A DNA stretch of 45,581 bases from JAXHUE01 sp034189655 (GCA_034189655.1 JAXHUE010000013.1:1-45581); one strand, 5' to 3'; counted from the stretch's first letter, positions 8,646-17,028 are shown. The notes: generated by a model from the letters alone, not told the origin. Numbers and translations are program-made.

Positions 8646-9237
8646 CAATATAATACCCATGGTCATCGAGAGCGGGTCAAGGGGAGAACGGGCCTTCGAT
8701 ATATACTCCCTGCTCTTAAAAGAGCGCGTGGTCTTCCTGGGCACGCCCATAAACGACCAGATAGCAAACCTCATCGTGGCCCAGCTCCTGTACCTGGACC
8801 GGGAGGACCCGGAGAAGGACATAAACCTCTACATCCACTGTCCCGGCGGCTTGATAAGCGCCGGGCTCGCCATCTATGACACCATGCAGCTCATCCGGCC
8901 CAACGTCTCCACCATCTGCGTCGGCCTGGCGGCGAGCATGGGGACACTGCTCCTGTGCGCCGGGTCCAAGGGCAAGCGCTATGCCCTCCCCAACTCCACC
9001 ATCCACATGCACCAGGCCGTGGGTGGCGCACAGGGACAGGCGGCGGACATAGAGATCGCCGCCCGCGAGATACTCCGCATGCAGGAGAAGATACGCGATA
9101 TCATCTCCAGGCACACCGGGCAGCCCATAGAGAAGGTGGCCCGGGACACCGACCGCGACTTCTACTTGAGCGCGGAGCAGGCAGTGGAGTACGGGCTGGT
9201 GGACGAGATCCTGACCAAGCCAGAGAGCAAAAGCTAG
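8629..9237 (+). CDS. clpP: ATP-dependent Clp protease proteolytic subunit
   Basis: ClpP is the serine protease barrel that degrades proteins unfolded by ClpX or ClpC. I chose ATG 8629, preceded by a strong GGAGGGAGG (8617-8625), rather than the in-frame ATG at 8584 inside tig; it gives a standard 202-residue protein starting MEQLPSNIIPMVIE. The catalytic triad is visible: Ser103 in AASMG, His128 in IHMHQ, and the Asp in RDTDRDFYLSA. The first residues act as propeptide and axial loop. It follows tig with a 17-base overlap. No clpX gene follows; two crotonases come next. Confidence 0.97.
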   Translation: MEQLPSNIIPMVIESGSRGERAFDIYSLLLKERVVFLGTPINDQIANLIVAQLLYLDREDPEKDINLYIHCPGGLISAGLAIYDTMQLIRPNVSTICVGLAASMGTLLLCAGSKGKRYALPNSTIHMHQAVGGAQGQAADIEIAAREILRMQEKIRDIISRHTGQPIEKVARDTDRDFYLSAEQAVEYGLVDEILTKPESKS

Positions 9238-9267
9238 GACAGCCAGCTTCGGCCATTTCTGGCCATA

Positions 9268-9298
9268 CGCCCCAGGAAATCCACGGTTGCCTGGGGCG
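9268..9298 (+). terminator. Probable terminator stem-loop after clpP
   Basis: A nine-base perfect stem (CGCCCCAGG 9268-9276 with CCTGGGGCG 9290-9298) with a 13-base loop lies 30 bases after the clpP stop. Only a short TTT follows, so termination may be partial. A small GGCCA/TGGCC hairpin sits just upstream at 9251-9264. Confidence 0.5.
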
Positions 9299-9345
9299 CT
9301 CGGTTTCCTGCGCAGACGCCCGTCGCGAGGAAGAAAGGAGGAATC

Positions 9346-10134
9346 ATGCCAGCGGTTATCCACGAGAAGAAGGGGCACACCCTCTACATCACCTTGAACC
9401 GCCCCGATTCGAGGAACGCCATCAACACCGAGGCGGCACGGGGCCTGGCCGAGGCCTGGGACATCTTGAGGGATGACCCCGACGTGTGGACCGCCATCGT
9501 CACCGGTGCCGGGGACAAGGCCTTCAGTGCCGGTGCAGACTTGAAGGAGATCGCAGCGATGAGGATGCAGGCCGAGGAGGGCGGCCAGTCGGCCGAGTCC
9601 ACCCTGCTGCAGCTCGTCCCCATGCGCAAGCCAGAGGTCTACAAGCCCATCATCGCCGCCATAAACGGCGTTGCCACCGGCGGCGGGCTGGAGTTGGCAC
9701 TCATCTGTGATATCCGCATCGCCTCCGATACCGCCCGCCTCGGCCTGCGCGAGGTGGTGCAGTCGCTCATCCCCGGCTGGGGCGGTACCCAGAGGCTGCC
9801 CCGCCTGGTACCGTTCGGCATCGCCCTGGAGATACTGATGACCGGCGACTTCATCAGCGCCGAGGAGGCCTACCGCATCGGGCTGGTGAACAGGGTCGTG
9901 CCACCCGACCAGCTCATGGCCACCGCCGAGGCCCTCGCCGACCACATAAACGAGAACGGGCCACTGGCAGTGAGGGCGGCCAAGGAGGCGGCCTACCGCG
10001 GGATACGCATGCACCTGGACGAGGCACTCCAGCTTGAGAGCCTGCTCATCCAGCGGCTGATGACCAGCGAGGACGCCAAGGAAGGCCCCATGGCCTTCGC
10101 CATGAAGAGGAAGCCGGAGTACAAAGGGAAGTAA
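9346..10134 (+). CDS. Enoyl-CoA hydratase/isomerase family protein (crotonase 1)
   Basis: A crotonase-fold enzyme acting on acyl-CoA thioesters; the exact substrate cannot be read from sequence. The start is firm: AAAGGAGG (9334-9341) precedes the ATG. The 262-residue length is normal. The oxyanion-hole segments are KAFSAGADL (58-66) and NGVATGGGLELA (107-118). Both catalytic glutamates of classical hydratases are in place, Glu116 in GGGLELA and Glu136 in LREV, followed by PGWGGTQRLPR. It therefore could be a true 2-enoyl-CoA hydratase. It forms a tandem paralogous pair with the next gene, sharing stretches of identical DNA around the active site, but a strong terminator separates the two. 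Confidence 0.93.
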   Translation: MPAVIHEKKGHTLYITLNRPDSRNAINTEAARGLAEAWDILRDDPDVWTAIVTGAGDKAFSAGADLKEIAAMRMQAEEGGQSAESTLLQLVPMRKPEVYKPIIAAINGVATGGGLELALICDIRIASDTARLGLREVVQSLIPGWGGTQRLPRLVPFGIALEILMTGDFISAEEAYRIGLVNRVVPPDQLMATAEALADHINENGPLAVRAAKEAAYRGIRMHLDEALQLESLLIQRLMTSEDAKEGPMAFAMKRKPEYKGK

Positions 10135-10213
10135 GGGCGGGGCACTCCCGCCCCACCAGCGCACCGGCCCGGGTTGCAGCCCGGCCGGGCAATGGCCTGT
10201 GAATGCATAAATA

Positions 10214-10250
10214 AAGCCAGCGACAGCCCGTCGCTGGCTTGCTTCCTTTT
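10214..10250 (+). terminator. Strong rho-independent terminator between the two crotonase genes
   Basis: An 11-base perfect stem (AAGCCAGCGAC 10214-10224 with GTCGCTGGCTT 10230-10240) with a five-base loop is followed by GCTTCCTTTT. It should end transcription of crotonase 1, so crotonase 2 needs its own promoter or read-through. Confidence 0.85.
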
Positions 10251-10279
10251 CTACCACGCACGCGAGAAAGGGGGATGAA

Positions 10280-11044
10280 ATGGGCATCATCTACGAAAAG
10301 GGGGACCGCATCGCCTGCATCACCCTGAACCGGCCGGAGCGCCGCAACGCCCTCGACCCGGAGACCCTCATCGCCCTCGAGGAGGCCTGCCAGGACTTCA
10401 ACGCCGACCCGGAGTCGTGGGTGCTCATCGTCACCGGTGCCGGGGACAAGGCCTTCTGCTCCGGCGCCGACTTAGAGACGCTCATCCCGGCCATGACCAG
10501 CGGGGCGATGAAGATGGAGCTCTCGGCCAAGCGCTTCTTCTCCGATATCTACAAGCCCATCATCGCCGCCATAAACGGCTACTGCCTGGCCGGGGGCACC
10601 GAGATGATCCAGGGCACCGATATCAGGGTGGCCGCCGAGCACGCCACCTTCGGCCTCGCCGAGCCCCGCTGGGGCCTGGCGCCCATCGGGGGCTCCCACG
10701 TGAGGCTGCCCCGCCAGATACCGTGGTGCCGCGCCATGGAGATACTCTTGATCGGGGACCGGATGAGCGCCCAGGAGGCCCTCCAGGTGGGGCTCATCAA
10801 CCGGGTGGTCCCGCTGGAGCAGCTCATGCCCACGGCCCGGGCCATAGCAGAGCGCATCTGCGAGAACGGCCCCCTGGCGGTGCAGACAATAAAGGAGATC
10901 GCGGTGCGGGCTGTAAGCATGCCCATGGAGCAGGGGTTCGTCCTGGAGACGCTCATGGGGCAGCGCGTCTTTGCCAGCGAGGACGCCAGGGAGGGGCCCA
11001 GGGCATTCCTGGAGAAGCGTAAGCCCGTCTTCAAAGGGCAGTAG
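10280..11044 (+). CDS. Enoyl-CoA hydratase/isomerase family protein (crotonase 2)
   Basis: A second crotonase-fold acyl-CoA enzyme of 254 residues, preceded by AAAGGGGG. Oxyanion-hole regions are KAFCSGADL (58-66) and NGYCLAGGTEM (100-110). Glutamates at both catalytic positions are present (Glu108 in GGTEM, Glu128 in LAEPRWG), but the second active-site loop, EPRWGLAPIGG, differs from the PGWGGTQ loop of crotonase 1 and is of the kind seen in crotonases of varied function. Substrate use has probably diverged. The gene ends 19 bases before a convergent gene. Confidence 0.93.
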   Translation: MGIIYEKGDRIACITLNRPERRNALDPETLIALEEACQDFNADPESWVLIVTGAGDKAFCSGADLETLIPAMTSGAMKMELSAKRFFSDIYKPIIAAINGYCLAGGTEMIQGTDIRVAAEHATFGLAEPRWGLAPIGGSHVRLPRQIPWCRAMEILLIGDRMSAQEALQVGLINRVVPLEQLMPTARAIAERICENGPLAVQTIKEIAVRAVSMPMEQGFVLETLMGQRVFASEDAREGPRAFLEKRKPVFKGQ

Positions 11045-11049
11045 GCACC

Positions 11050-11075
11050 CTGGGGTTTAAGGCCTATGCCCCCAG
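11050..11075. terminator. Weak stem-loop between convergent genes
   Basis: CTGGGG (11050-11055) can pair with CCCCAG (11070-11075) across a 14-base loop in the 19-base space between crotonase 2 and the convergent formyltransferase-like gene, overlapping the latter's stop. There is no T-run on either strand, so this is only a candidate bidirectional terminator. Confidence 0.3.
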
Positions 11076-11870
11076 CTCCCCCCTCACCAGCTCGTCGATC
11101 TCGGCGCTCACGTCGTAGCCGGGGATGGCGGTGCCGGCGGCATCGACCACGGCGTCACCCCCGATCCTGACCCGGCCCTCGCTGAAGGCCTTGATGGTGG
11201 CCACGATGAGCGGGAGCTCCCGCGCCCGCCCGTGCCTGCGGATGAGGGCAAACAGGGGATTGTCCTCGCCCTCGGTGGCCCTGACCTCGGCAACGGAGCG
11301 CCCCGCTATGGCCTCCCAGTGCCGGTCGAAAGGCTCACCGCGCAGGGAGAAGGTGCAGTAGGTCACCGCCGGGCCCTCATCGAGCTGGGGGGTGACGCGG
11401 TGCATCATGGCCCCGGTCTCGGTGGCCCCCTCTGCGATGAGCTGCCATATCACCTCCCGCCACGTCCCCTTGGGGCCGCCCGGTGCCGCCGGGTGCAGGT
11501 TTATCATGGGGAAGCGGCGGCACATCTCCTCCCCGACGATGAGCATGTAGCCCGCGAGCACGCAGAGGTGAGGCTCATATCCATCGAGGAGGCGCATGGC
11601 CTCCCCCTCGAACCGGGGGCGCCAGCCCTCTCCCAGGCTGTCCCTGAACCTCTTCGACGACAGGCATACCAGGGGTATGCCGTAGCCCCGCACCAGCTCG
11701 AAGAAGGCATCGCTCCCCGCGGCCTGGCCCGGCTCACGGTTGCTGAAGACGAAGGATATATCGGCCGCTATCTCGCCCTGCGCCATGGAGTGCCGCACCG
11801 TGCGCAGCAGGTCGCGCGAGCCCTCGCCGCGACCGGTGGAGAACCAGCCGATGTGGTAGTCATCACCCAT
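11064..11870 (-). CDS. Formyltransferase-fold protein (PurN/Fmt-like)
   Basis: The protein carries the N-terminal formyltransferase fold used by glycinamide-ribonucleotide and methionyl-tRNA formyltransferases. I chose ATG 11870 because GAAGG lies before it and it starts 14 bases after the PHP gene stop; the open frame extends 30 codons further into that gene. In the 268-residue product the catalytic trio is visible: Asn124 and His126 in MINLHPA, and Asp164 in PQLDEGP. The N-terminal GWFSTGRGEGSRDLL takes the place of the usual PurN Gly-rich strand. It is longer than PurN (about 200 residues), with an added C-terminal segment after residue 195. Substrate is uncertain. It is the last gene of the long minus-strand operon. 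Confidence 0.8.
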   Translation of the reverse strand: MGDDYHIGWFSTGRGEGSRDLLRTVRHSMAQGEIAADISFVFSNREPGQAAGSDAFFELVRGYGIPLVCLSSKRFRDSLGEGWRPRFEGEAMRLLDGYEPHLCVLAGYMLIVGEEMCRRFPMINLHPAAPGGPKGTWREVIWQLIAEGATETGAMMHRVTPQLDEGPAVTYCTFSLRGEPFDRHWEAIAGRSVAEVRATEGEDNPLFALIRRHGRARELPLIVATIKAFSEGRVRIGGDAVVDAAGTAIPGYDVSAEIDELVRGELGA

Positions 11871-11884
11871 GCTGACCTTCTGTC

Positions 11885-12529
11885 CTAGCGGCCCATGCGC
11901 TTTCTGGCCCAGGCCCAGCGGCTCCGCAGGTGCACCCTTATGCCTGAGGGGACGCCCCATATCTGCCCCTGCGCCAGCGCCAGGCGGAACTCGCCGGGGC
12001 CCTCGAACGGGGGTATCTCCACGTAGGCATTGCCGATCTCGGCGATGGTGTGGGCATCGCTGCCGGCGCTGGCGAGGAGGCCATGGGCCCAGGCGAGCTC
12101 ACGGGCACGCGCGTTCGAGCGAGGGAGCAGGACCCGCGCGTTGAACACCTCCACTATGTCGATCGCTGGCAGGAGCTCCATAATGCTGTGGTCGATGGTG
12201 GAGAGGCGAAGACGATCGAAGGGGTGGGGGACAGCCACCAGGCCCCCCTGCTCCCTGATGAGGCGCACCGTCTCCTGGGCGCTCAAGTGGGGCGGAATCT
12301 GCTCCTTGAGGAAGTAGCCAATGAGCTCTCCCTGCGCGGTGAGGACCTCTTCACCGACGACGACCGTAAAGGGGGCGATGCGCTCCATCTCCAGGGCCCC
12401 GGCGATGGTATTGTGGTCGGTGACCGCGATGCAGTCTATGCCCACTTCTTCACAGCGGGCGATGATATCGTCGAGAGGGCTCGCCGAGTCCTCGGAGTAG
12501 ACGGTGTGGAGGTGCAGGTCGGCCCTCAT
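11885..12529 (-). CDS. PHP-domain metal-dependent phosphoesterase
   Basis: A 214-residue PHP-fold protein, probably a phosphoesterase. The N-terminal HLHTVYSED is the HxH metal motif, followed by VTDHNT near residue 37, VPHPFD near 100, and SAGSDAHT near 155, which together supply the expected His and Asp metal ligands. Homologues include TrpH/YciV-like nucleases and histidinol-phosphatase-like enzymes, but this one is short and its substrate cannot be assigned. It overlaps the xseB stop by four bases and precedes the formyltransferase-like gene by 14 bases. Confidence 0.87.
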   Translation of the reverse strand: MRADLHLHTVYSEDSASPLDDIIARCEEVGIDCIAVTDHNTIAGALEMERIAPFTVVVGEEVLTAQGELIGYFLKEQIPPHLSAQETVRLIREQGGLVAVPHPFDRLRLSTIDHSIMELLPAIDIVEVFNARVLLPRSNARARELAWAHGLLASAGSDAHTIAEIGNAYVEIPPFEGPGEFRLALAQGQIWGVPSGIRVHLRSRWAWARKRMGR

Positions 12530-12759
12530 CGGTTCATCTCACTCCCCCCAGGCGGCGCCACGTCCTCATCGGCATCGGCCTGGAGCTGGCTTATGCGCAG
12601 CTCTGCGGCGTCGAGCCGCTGGCTGCATATCCGCGCCATGCCCATCCCTTCCTCGAAGAGCGCGACCGCCTCTTCCAGGGTGAGCCCGCCCCTTTGCAAC
12701 GTCTGCACGATATCGTCCAGCCTCTCTAGTGCCTCTTCGAAGGAAGGTCCCTCATCCAT
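12526..12759 (-). CDS. xseB: Exodeoxyribonuclease VII small subunit
   Basis: XseB pairs with XseA to form exonuclease VII, which degrades single-stranded DNA. The 77-residue size and the two-helix hairpin pattern are typical: FEEALERLDDIVQTL, then LTLEEAVALFEEGM and a second helix. The C-terminal tail is acidic and Pro/Gly-rich. It overlaps the end of xseA by 34 bases and the PHP gene by four (ATGA). Confidence 0.95.
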   Translation of the reverse strand: MDEGPSFEEALERLDDIVQTLQRGGLTLEEAVALFEEGMGMARICSQRLDAAELRISQLQADADEDVAPPGGSEMNR

Positions 12760-13952
12760 GGCTGTAGCCCCTCCTTGGTGGCAGTGACCCGGCCCCGGAG
12801 CTCGCCGTCGCTCACGCGGACATCGATGGAGTCGCCGCGCCGCACCTGTCTCACCGCGGACACCACCTCGCCGTCCTCGGTGCGCTGCACCAGTGCGTAG
12901 CCGCGCCCCAGTGTGGCCATGGGGTCAAGCGAGCCCAGCTCCAGCCCCCGGCCCCGCAGCCGCTCGCGGCACAGGGCCACCGCGCCCTCCACGCGTATGA
13001 ACACCTCCCTGGCCAGCTCGTCGATGCGCTGCCGGTGGCGGTCGATGTCGGGCAGGAGTGCCGCCAGGCGGTTCGCCGCCCGCTCGACCCCGTCACGTCG
13101 CCGCGCGACGTCATCGGCCAGGGCACTGGCGAGTGTCCGCTGCGCGAGCCTGATGTGCCCCTCCAGCTCCAGGCGGTGAGGCACCGCCACCTCCGCCGCC
13201 GCCGACGGTGTCGGCGCCCGCACATCGGCGACGAAATCGGCGATGGTGAAGTCCGTCTCGTGGCCCACCGCGCTTACGATGGGCACCCTGCTGGCATAGA
13301 TGGCGCGGGCCACCTTCTCCTCGTTGAACGCCCACAGCTCCTCGAGGGAGCCGCCGCCCCGGGCCACCACTATCACGTCTATGTCGTCCCTCTCGTTTAA
13401 AGCGGCGAGTGCGGCCACGATCCCCTCGACGGCGCCCGCCCCCTGCACCGGCGTCGGCGCGAGCACCAGCTCCACCAGGGGATAGCGCCTGCCCACTATA
13501 GTGATGATATCGTGCAGCACGGCACCGCCCGGCGAGGTCACCAGGCCGATGCGCCGCGGCAACCGGGGCAGGGGCCTCTTGCGGGCCTCGTCGAACAGCC
13601 CCTCCTCCTCCAGCGCGGCCTTTAGGCGCTGGAACTCGAGGTGGAGGACGCCCACCCCCTCGGGCTGGACCAGGTCGACATAGAGCTGCAGTGCACCGCT
13701 CACCTCGTAGATGGAGATGCGGCCGTGCACCACCACCGCCATGCCGCTCTCCACGGCGACGGGTTGCCGGGGGCGGAAGAAGACGCAGCGGAGCTGGCTC
13801 GACCCATCCTTCAAGGTGAAGTAGAGGTGGCCCGCCTGGGACTCCGAGAGGTTGGACACCTCGCCGCTCACCCACAGGTCGCACAGGAGCCCATCGCCCT
13901 CCACGAGCCCCCTTATGTAGCCATTGACATCGGCGACGGAGTGCACCCTCAC
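12726..13952 (-). CDS. xseA: Exodeoxyribonuclease VII large subunit
   Basis: This is the catalytic subunit of exonuclease VII. The 408-residue product has an N-terminal OB-fold (VSGEVSNLSESQAGHLYFTLKD, in parts, near residues 28-49), then the nuclease domain with LVTSPGGAVLHDI, VVARGGGSLEELWAFN and VGHETDFTIADFVAD, and a coiled-coil region. LGRGYALVQ comes near the C-terminus. The start overlaps the efp stop by four bases (ATGA), and the gene runs 34 bases into xseB. Confidence 0.96.
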   Translation of the reverse strand: MRVHSVADVNGYIRGLVEGDGLLCDLWVSGEVSNLSESQAGHLYFTLKDGSSQLRCVFFRPRQPVAVESGMAVVVHGRISIYEVSGALQLYVDLVQPEGVGVLHLEFQRLKAALEEEGLFDEARKRPLPRLPRRIGLVTSPGGAVLHDIITIVGRRYPLVELVLAPTPVQGAGAVEGIVAALAALNERDDIDVIVVARGGGSLEELWAFNEEKVARAIYASRVPIVSAVGHETDFTIADFVADVRAPTPSAAAEVAVPHRLELEGHIRLAQRTLASALADDVARRRDGVERAANRLAALLPDIDRHRQRIDELAREVFIRVEGAVALCRERLRGRGLELGSLDPMATLGRGYALVQRTEDGEVVSAVRQVRRGDSIDVRVSDGELRGRVTATKEGLQPWMRDLPSKRH

Positions 13953-14515
13953 CGCGAGCCAACCCTCTCCAGGTACGCCCCGCTGCGGGTATCGACGCGG
14001 ATGATGTCCCCGATGGTGACGAACATCGGCACCTGGATGGTGATGCCCGTCTCCATCTTTGCCGGCTTGGTGCCCGCCGTTGCCGTGTCCCCCTTGTGGC
14101 CGGGGCCGGTCTCGACCACCTCCAGCTCCACCGAGTTGGCCAGCTCCACGCCTATCGGCTCATCCTTGTAGGTGAGTATCTCCAGGGACATGCCCTCCTT
14201 CAGGTAGTCCAGGGCATCGCTGAGCTGCTCCGCGCTGAGCGCCGTCTGCTCGAAGCTCTCCGAGTCCATGAAGTGGTACAGGTCGCCGTCGGAGTACATG
14301 TACTGCACCGCGCTGCGCTCGAGCCTGGCCCGGGTGAACTTCTCCCCCGCCTGGAATGTGCGCTCGATGGTGTGCCCGCCGCGGATATCGCGCAGCTTGA
14401 GCCTGACCTGGGCGCTCCCCCTGCCCATCTTGATGTGCTGCCAGTCCACTATCTGGTACAGCCCCCCCTCAAGCTCGATGGTAAGCCCTTTTTTCAAGTC
14501 CCCGGTACTGATCAT
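13949..14515 (-). CDS. efp: Elongation factor P with Arg at the tip position
   Basis: EF-P rescues ribosomes stalled at proline runs. The 188-residue protein has the three-domain layout: N-terminal KOW-like domain, then OB domains with YHFMDSESFEQ and the signature EVVETGPGHKGDTA (EF-P profile near 131-144). The tip loop that reaches the peptidyl-transferase centre reads HIKMGRGSA, placing Arg32 where Escherichia coli has the modified Lys34 and Pseudomonas has a rhamnosylated Arg32. The usual KPG is KMG. No EarP-like or EpmA-like modifying gene is visible here. It lies 64 bases after the M24 peptidase gene and overlaps the xseA start by four bases. Confidence 0.97.
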   Translation of the reverse strand: MISTGDLKKGLTIELEGGLYQIVDWQHIKMGRGSAQVRLKLRDIRGGHTIERTFQAGEKFTRARLERSAVQYMYSDGDLYHFMDSESFEQTALSAEQLSDALDYLKEGMSLEILTYKDEPIGVELANSVELEVVETGPGHKGDTATAGTKPAKMETGITIQVPMFVTIGDIIRVDTRSGAYLERVGSR

Positions 14516-14579
14516 CGCTCTGTCCTACCTTTTCTCCTTCTGGCCCCACCTCGGTACATGGTACGCCGCTCTGCCACCG

Positions 14580-15644
14580 TCAAGGCACCTTGCTCGCCGC
14601 GGACAGGGCCCTCGCCCCGCCCTCGTCGAGCACCACCACGTCCTCTATCCGCACCCCACCCCACCCCGGAATGTAGACCCCGGGCTCTACCGTGAACACC
14701 ATGCCCCGCGCCAGCACGTCCCGAGATGCCCTCCCCAGCCGCGGCTGCTCGTGGGGGGCGAGCCCGATGCCGTGCCCCAGCCCGTGGCCGAACCGCTCGC
14801 CGTGCCCCCCCTGCTCGATGACCTGCCTGGCGAGGGCATCGGCCTGCTCGCCGGTCATCCCCTCGGCAATGGTGGCGATGGCGGTGAGCTGGGCGCCGAG
14901 CACCAGGTCATAGACCGCATCGAAGCGCTTATCTCCACCGCCGGGGCAGATGGTGCGTGAGAGGTCGCTGCAGTAGCCCCGGCACACGGCCCCCATGTCG
15001 ATTACCACGGGCTCGCCGGCCTGTACGGTGTGCCCCGAGGGGCGGTGGTGGGGCAGGGCGGCGTTGGGGCCCGAGGCCACGATGATATCGAAGGGCACGG
15101 GCTCGCTGCCCAGCTCACGCATACAGCGCTCCAGCGCCCAGGCCACCTCCAGCTCACTCATTCCGGGGCGGATGGTGGGTGCCACCTGCTCGAAGGCGGC
15201 ATCGGCGAGCGCCACCGCCCTGGCGATGTGCTCGCGCTCTGCCTCGTCCTTCACCGCCCGCAGCGACTCGACGAGCCCCTCGGTGGGCACGAACTCCGTC
15301 TTCTCCCCGACCTCGACCGCCACCATCCTCCTGTACACGGCGTGAGAGAGGTCTGCCGCCTCCAGGCCTATCCTGCCCCCGCCGGTCGATGCCACCAGGC
15401 CGGGGAGCCAGCCCCCGGGCTCCCCCTCGATGCGCACCACCTCGAAGTCGCGGGCCTGCTCCCTGGCCTGCTCTACGTAGCGGGAGTCCGTGGCCAGGAC
15501 AGCACCCTCACCAGAGATGAGGAGCATGCCCGCCGACCCGGTGAAGCCGGAGAGGTAGCGGCGGTTCTGCGCCTGGGAGACGAGGAGGGCATCGAGACCC
15601 TCCCCCTCCAGCCGCCGGCGCAGCCGCTCCAGGCGCTCCCTCAC
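14580..15644 (-). CDS. M24 family Xaa-Pro aminopeptidase/dipeptidase
   Basis: A dinuclear-metal peptidase that removes N-terminal residues before proline (PepQ/PepP/YpdF-like). The start is GTG 15644, which overlaps the aroQ stop (GTGA) and follows AGGGG; the frame is open much further upstream inside aroQ. The 354-residue product has an N-terminal creatinase-like domain (NRRYLSGFTGSAG, ATDSRY), then the pita-bread domain. All metal ligands are seen: Asp in VVIDMGA, Asp in GYCSDLSRT, His in GLGHGIGLAPHE, Glu in TVEPGVY and Glu in RIEDVVV. Its position before efp is common in bacteria. Confidence 0.94.
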   Translation of the reverse strand: MRERLERLRRRLEGEGLDALLVSQAQNRRYLSGFTGSAGMLLISGEGAVLATDSRYVEQAREQARDFEVVRIEGEPGGWLPGLVASTGGGRIGLEAADLSHAVYRRMVAVEVGEKTEFVPTEGLVESLRAVKDEAEREHIARAVALADAAFEQVAPTIRPGMSELEVAWALERCMRELGSEPVPFDIIVASGPNAALPHHRPSGHTVQAGEPVVIDMGAVCRGYCSDLSRTICPGGGDKRFDAVYDLVLGAQLTAIATIAEGMTGEQADALARQVIEQGGHGERFGHGLGHGIGLAPHEQPRLGRASRDVLARGMVFTVEPGVYIPGWGGVRIEDVVVLDEGGARALSAASKVP

Positions 15645-16084
15645 CTGCCCCTCTCTCCCAGCGCGGCGACCAGCGCCTCCAGTGCGGCGATATACCCCCT
15701 CCACCCCAGGCCGCTTATCTGGCCCACGGCGATGGGTGCAACCACCGAGCGGTGGCGCCACTCCTCGCGGGCGTAGATGTTGGACAGGTGCACCTCCACC
15801 ACGGGGAGGGCGCAGTCGGCGAGGGCGTCGCGCAGCGAGAGGCCGTAGTGGGTGTATGCCCCCGGATTTACGATGATGCCGTCGGCCCCTGGCGCCTCTC
15901 TCTGTATGAAATCGATGAGCACCCCCTCGCTGTTGGACTGGAAGCACTGCACCTCCACCCCCAGCTCGGCGGCCCTCTCCGCGAGCAGGGAGTCGATCTC
16001 GGCGAGGGTCTTATCGCCGTAGAGCGCCCTGTCCCTGGTGCCCAGCGCGTTCAAGTTGGAGCCGTGGATGACCAGTACCTTCAT
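15641..16084 (-). CDS. aroQ: Type II 3-dehydroquinate dehydratase
   Basis: It catalyses the third step of the shikimate pathway, 3-dehydroquinate to 3-dehydroshikimate. The ATG at 16084 overlaps the xer stop (ATGA) and gives a 147-residue protein, the family size. Motifs: VIHGSNLNALGTRDRALYG at the N-terminus (the active-site lid Arg and Tyr), QSNSEG near 50, NPGAYTHYGLSLRDAL with the catalytic His near 81, and VEVHLSNIYAREEWRHRS (the catalytic HLSN region). The 3' end overlaps the peptidase start by four bases. No other shikimate gene is nearby. Confidence 0.96.
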   Translation of the reverse strand: MKVLVIHGSNLNALGTRDRALYGDKTLAEIDSLLAERAAELGVEVQCFQSNSEGVLIDFIQREAPGADGIIVNPGAYTHYGLSLRDALADCALPVVEVHLSNIYAREEWRHRSVVAPIAVGQISGLGWRGYIAALEALVAALGERGR

Positions 16085-17028
16085 GAGCCCTCTCCTCCTC
16101 GCTTCTTCCGGGCCCGGGGGTGGGCGTCCAGGTAGACCCTCCTCGCCTGGGCCTGGGTGACGTGGGTGTATATCTGCGTCGACGTGAGGCTGGCGTGGCC
16201 CAGGAGCTCCTGGACTGTGCGCAGGTCGGAGCCGCCATCGAGGAGGTGGGTGGCAAAGCTGTGGCGCAGCATGTGGGGGTGCACCTCCTTGTCCAGCCCC
16301 GCGGCCCTGGCGTGGCGCGCTATCGCCACCTGCACCGCGCGCACCGAGAGCCTCTTTCCCTGCTGGTTCACAAACAGGGCCCCAACGCCAGATGGGCCCC
16401 GCAGGGCCTCCCTCCCCTCGCGCAGGTAGCGCCGCAGGGCCTCTGCCGCCGGCACCCCCATGAGCACCACCCTCTCCTTGGAACCCTTGCCCCACACACG
16501 CACCTCGCGGGTATCGAGGTCCACACTGCCCACGTCGAGCCCCACCAGCTCGCTCACCCTCATGCCGGTGGCGTAGAAGAGCTCCAGCATGGCCCGGTCC
16601 CGCTGGCCCACGGGGGTAGCGGTATCGGGTGCCTCGACCAGGCGCTCGGCCTCTTCCTTGGAGAGGAACTGGGGGAGACGCTTCGGCAGCTTGGGCAGCG
16701 CCAGGCGGGCTACCGGGTTGTAGGCGGCGAGGTCTTCCTGCACCAGGTAGCGGTAGAAGGAGCGCAGGGCGCTCAGCCTTCCGGCGACAGAGGGCGATTT
16801 CAGCCCCCCCCTCTCCGTGAGCGCGGAGACATAGCGCCTGAGCATCTCGCGGTCGACATCGTCCAGGGTGGCCGTACCCTCCTCGCCGAGGAAGTCCAGG
16901 AAATCGCCCACGGCCTTGGTGTAGTTGCGCACCGTGTTGGGCGAGACGCTCCGCTCCGTCTCAAGATACGCGCGGTACCGCCCGAGGAGCCGCCTCCTCT
17001 CCCCCTCGCTCTGGATGAAGGGTATCAT
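16081..17028 (-). CDS. xerC: Tyrosine recombinase XerC/XerD-like
   Basis: Probably the chromosome-dimer resolution recombinase acting at dif; XerC versus XerD cannot be decided. I start it at ATG 17028, which overlaps the topA stop (ATGA); longer frames run into topA. The 315-residue protein has an N-terminal SAM-like core-binding domain (SPNTVRNYTKAVGDFLDFL) and the catalytic set: Arg157 in GMRVSEL, Lys181 in GKGSKER, His252 and Arg255 in HMLRHSFATHLL, His278 in LGHASL and Tyr287 in IYTHV. The location directly after topA in a housekeeping operon, without flanking repeats, argues against an integrase of a mobile element. Confidence 0.93.
   Translation of the reverse strand: MIPFIQSEGERRRLLGRYRAYLETERSVSPNTVRNYTKAVGDFLDFLGEEGTATLDDVDREMLRRYVSALTERGGLKSPSVAGRLSALRSFYRYLVQEDLAAYNPVARLALPKLPKRLPQFLSKEEAERLVEAPDTATPVGQRDRAMLELFYATGMRVSELVGLDVGSVDLDTREVRVWGKGSKERVVLMGVPAAEALRRYLREGREALRGPSGVGALFVNQQGKRLSVRAVQVAIARHARAAGLDKEVHPHMLRHSFATHLLDGGSDLRTVQELLGHASLTSTQIYTHVTQAQARRVYLDAHPRARKKRGGEGS

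Noticed and set aside
10135..10213. GC-rich hairpins just after crotonase 1
   Set aside because: They can pair (for example around 10163-10192, with one bulge) but lack a T-run; the perfect hairpin at 10214-10240 is the better terminator.
16081..17028. Tyrosine recombinase as a sign of an integrated mobile element
   Set aside because: It is locked by overlaps into a housekeeping operon between topA and aroQ, with no attachment repeats or phage genes nearby.
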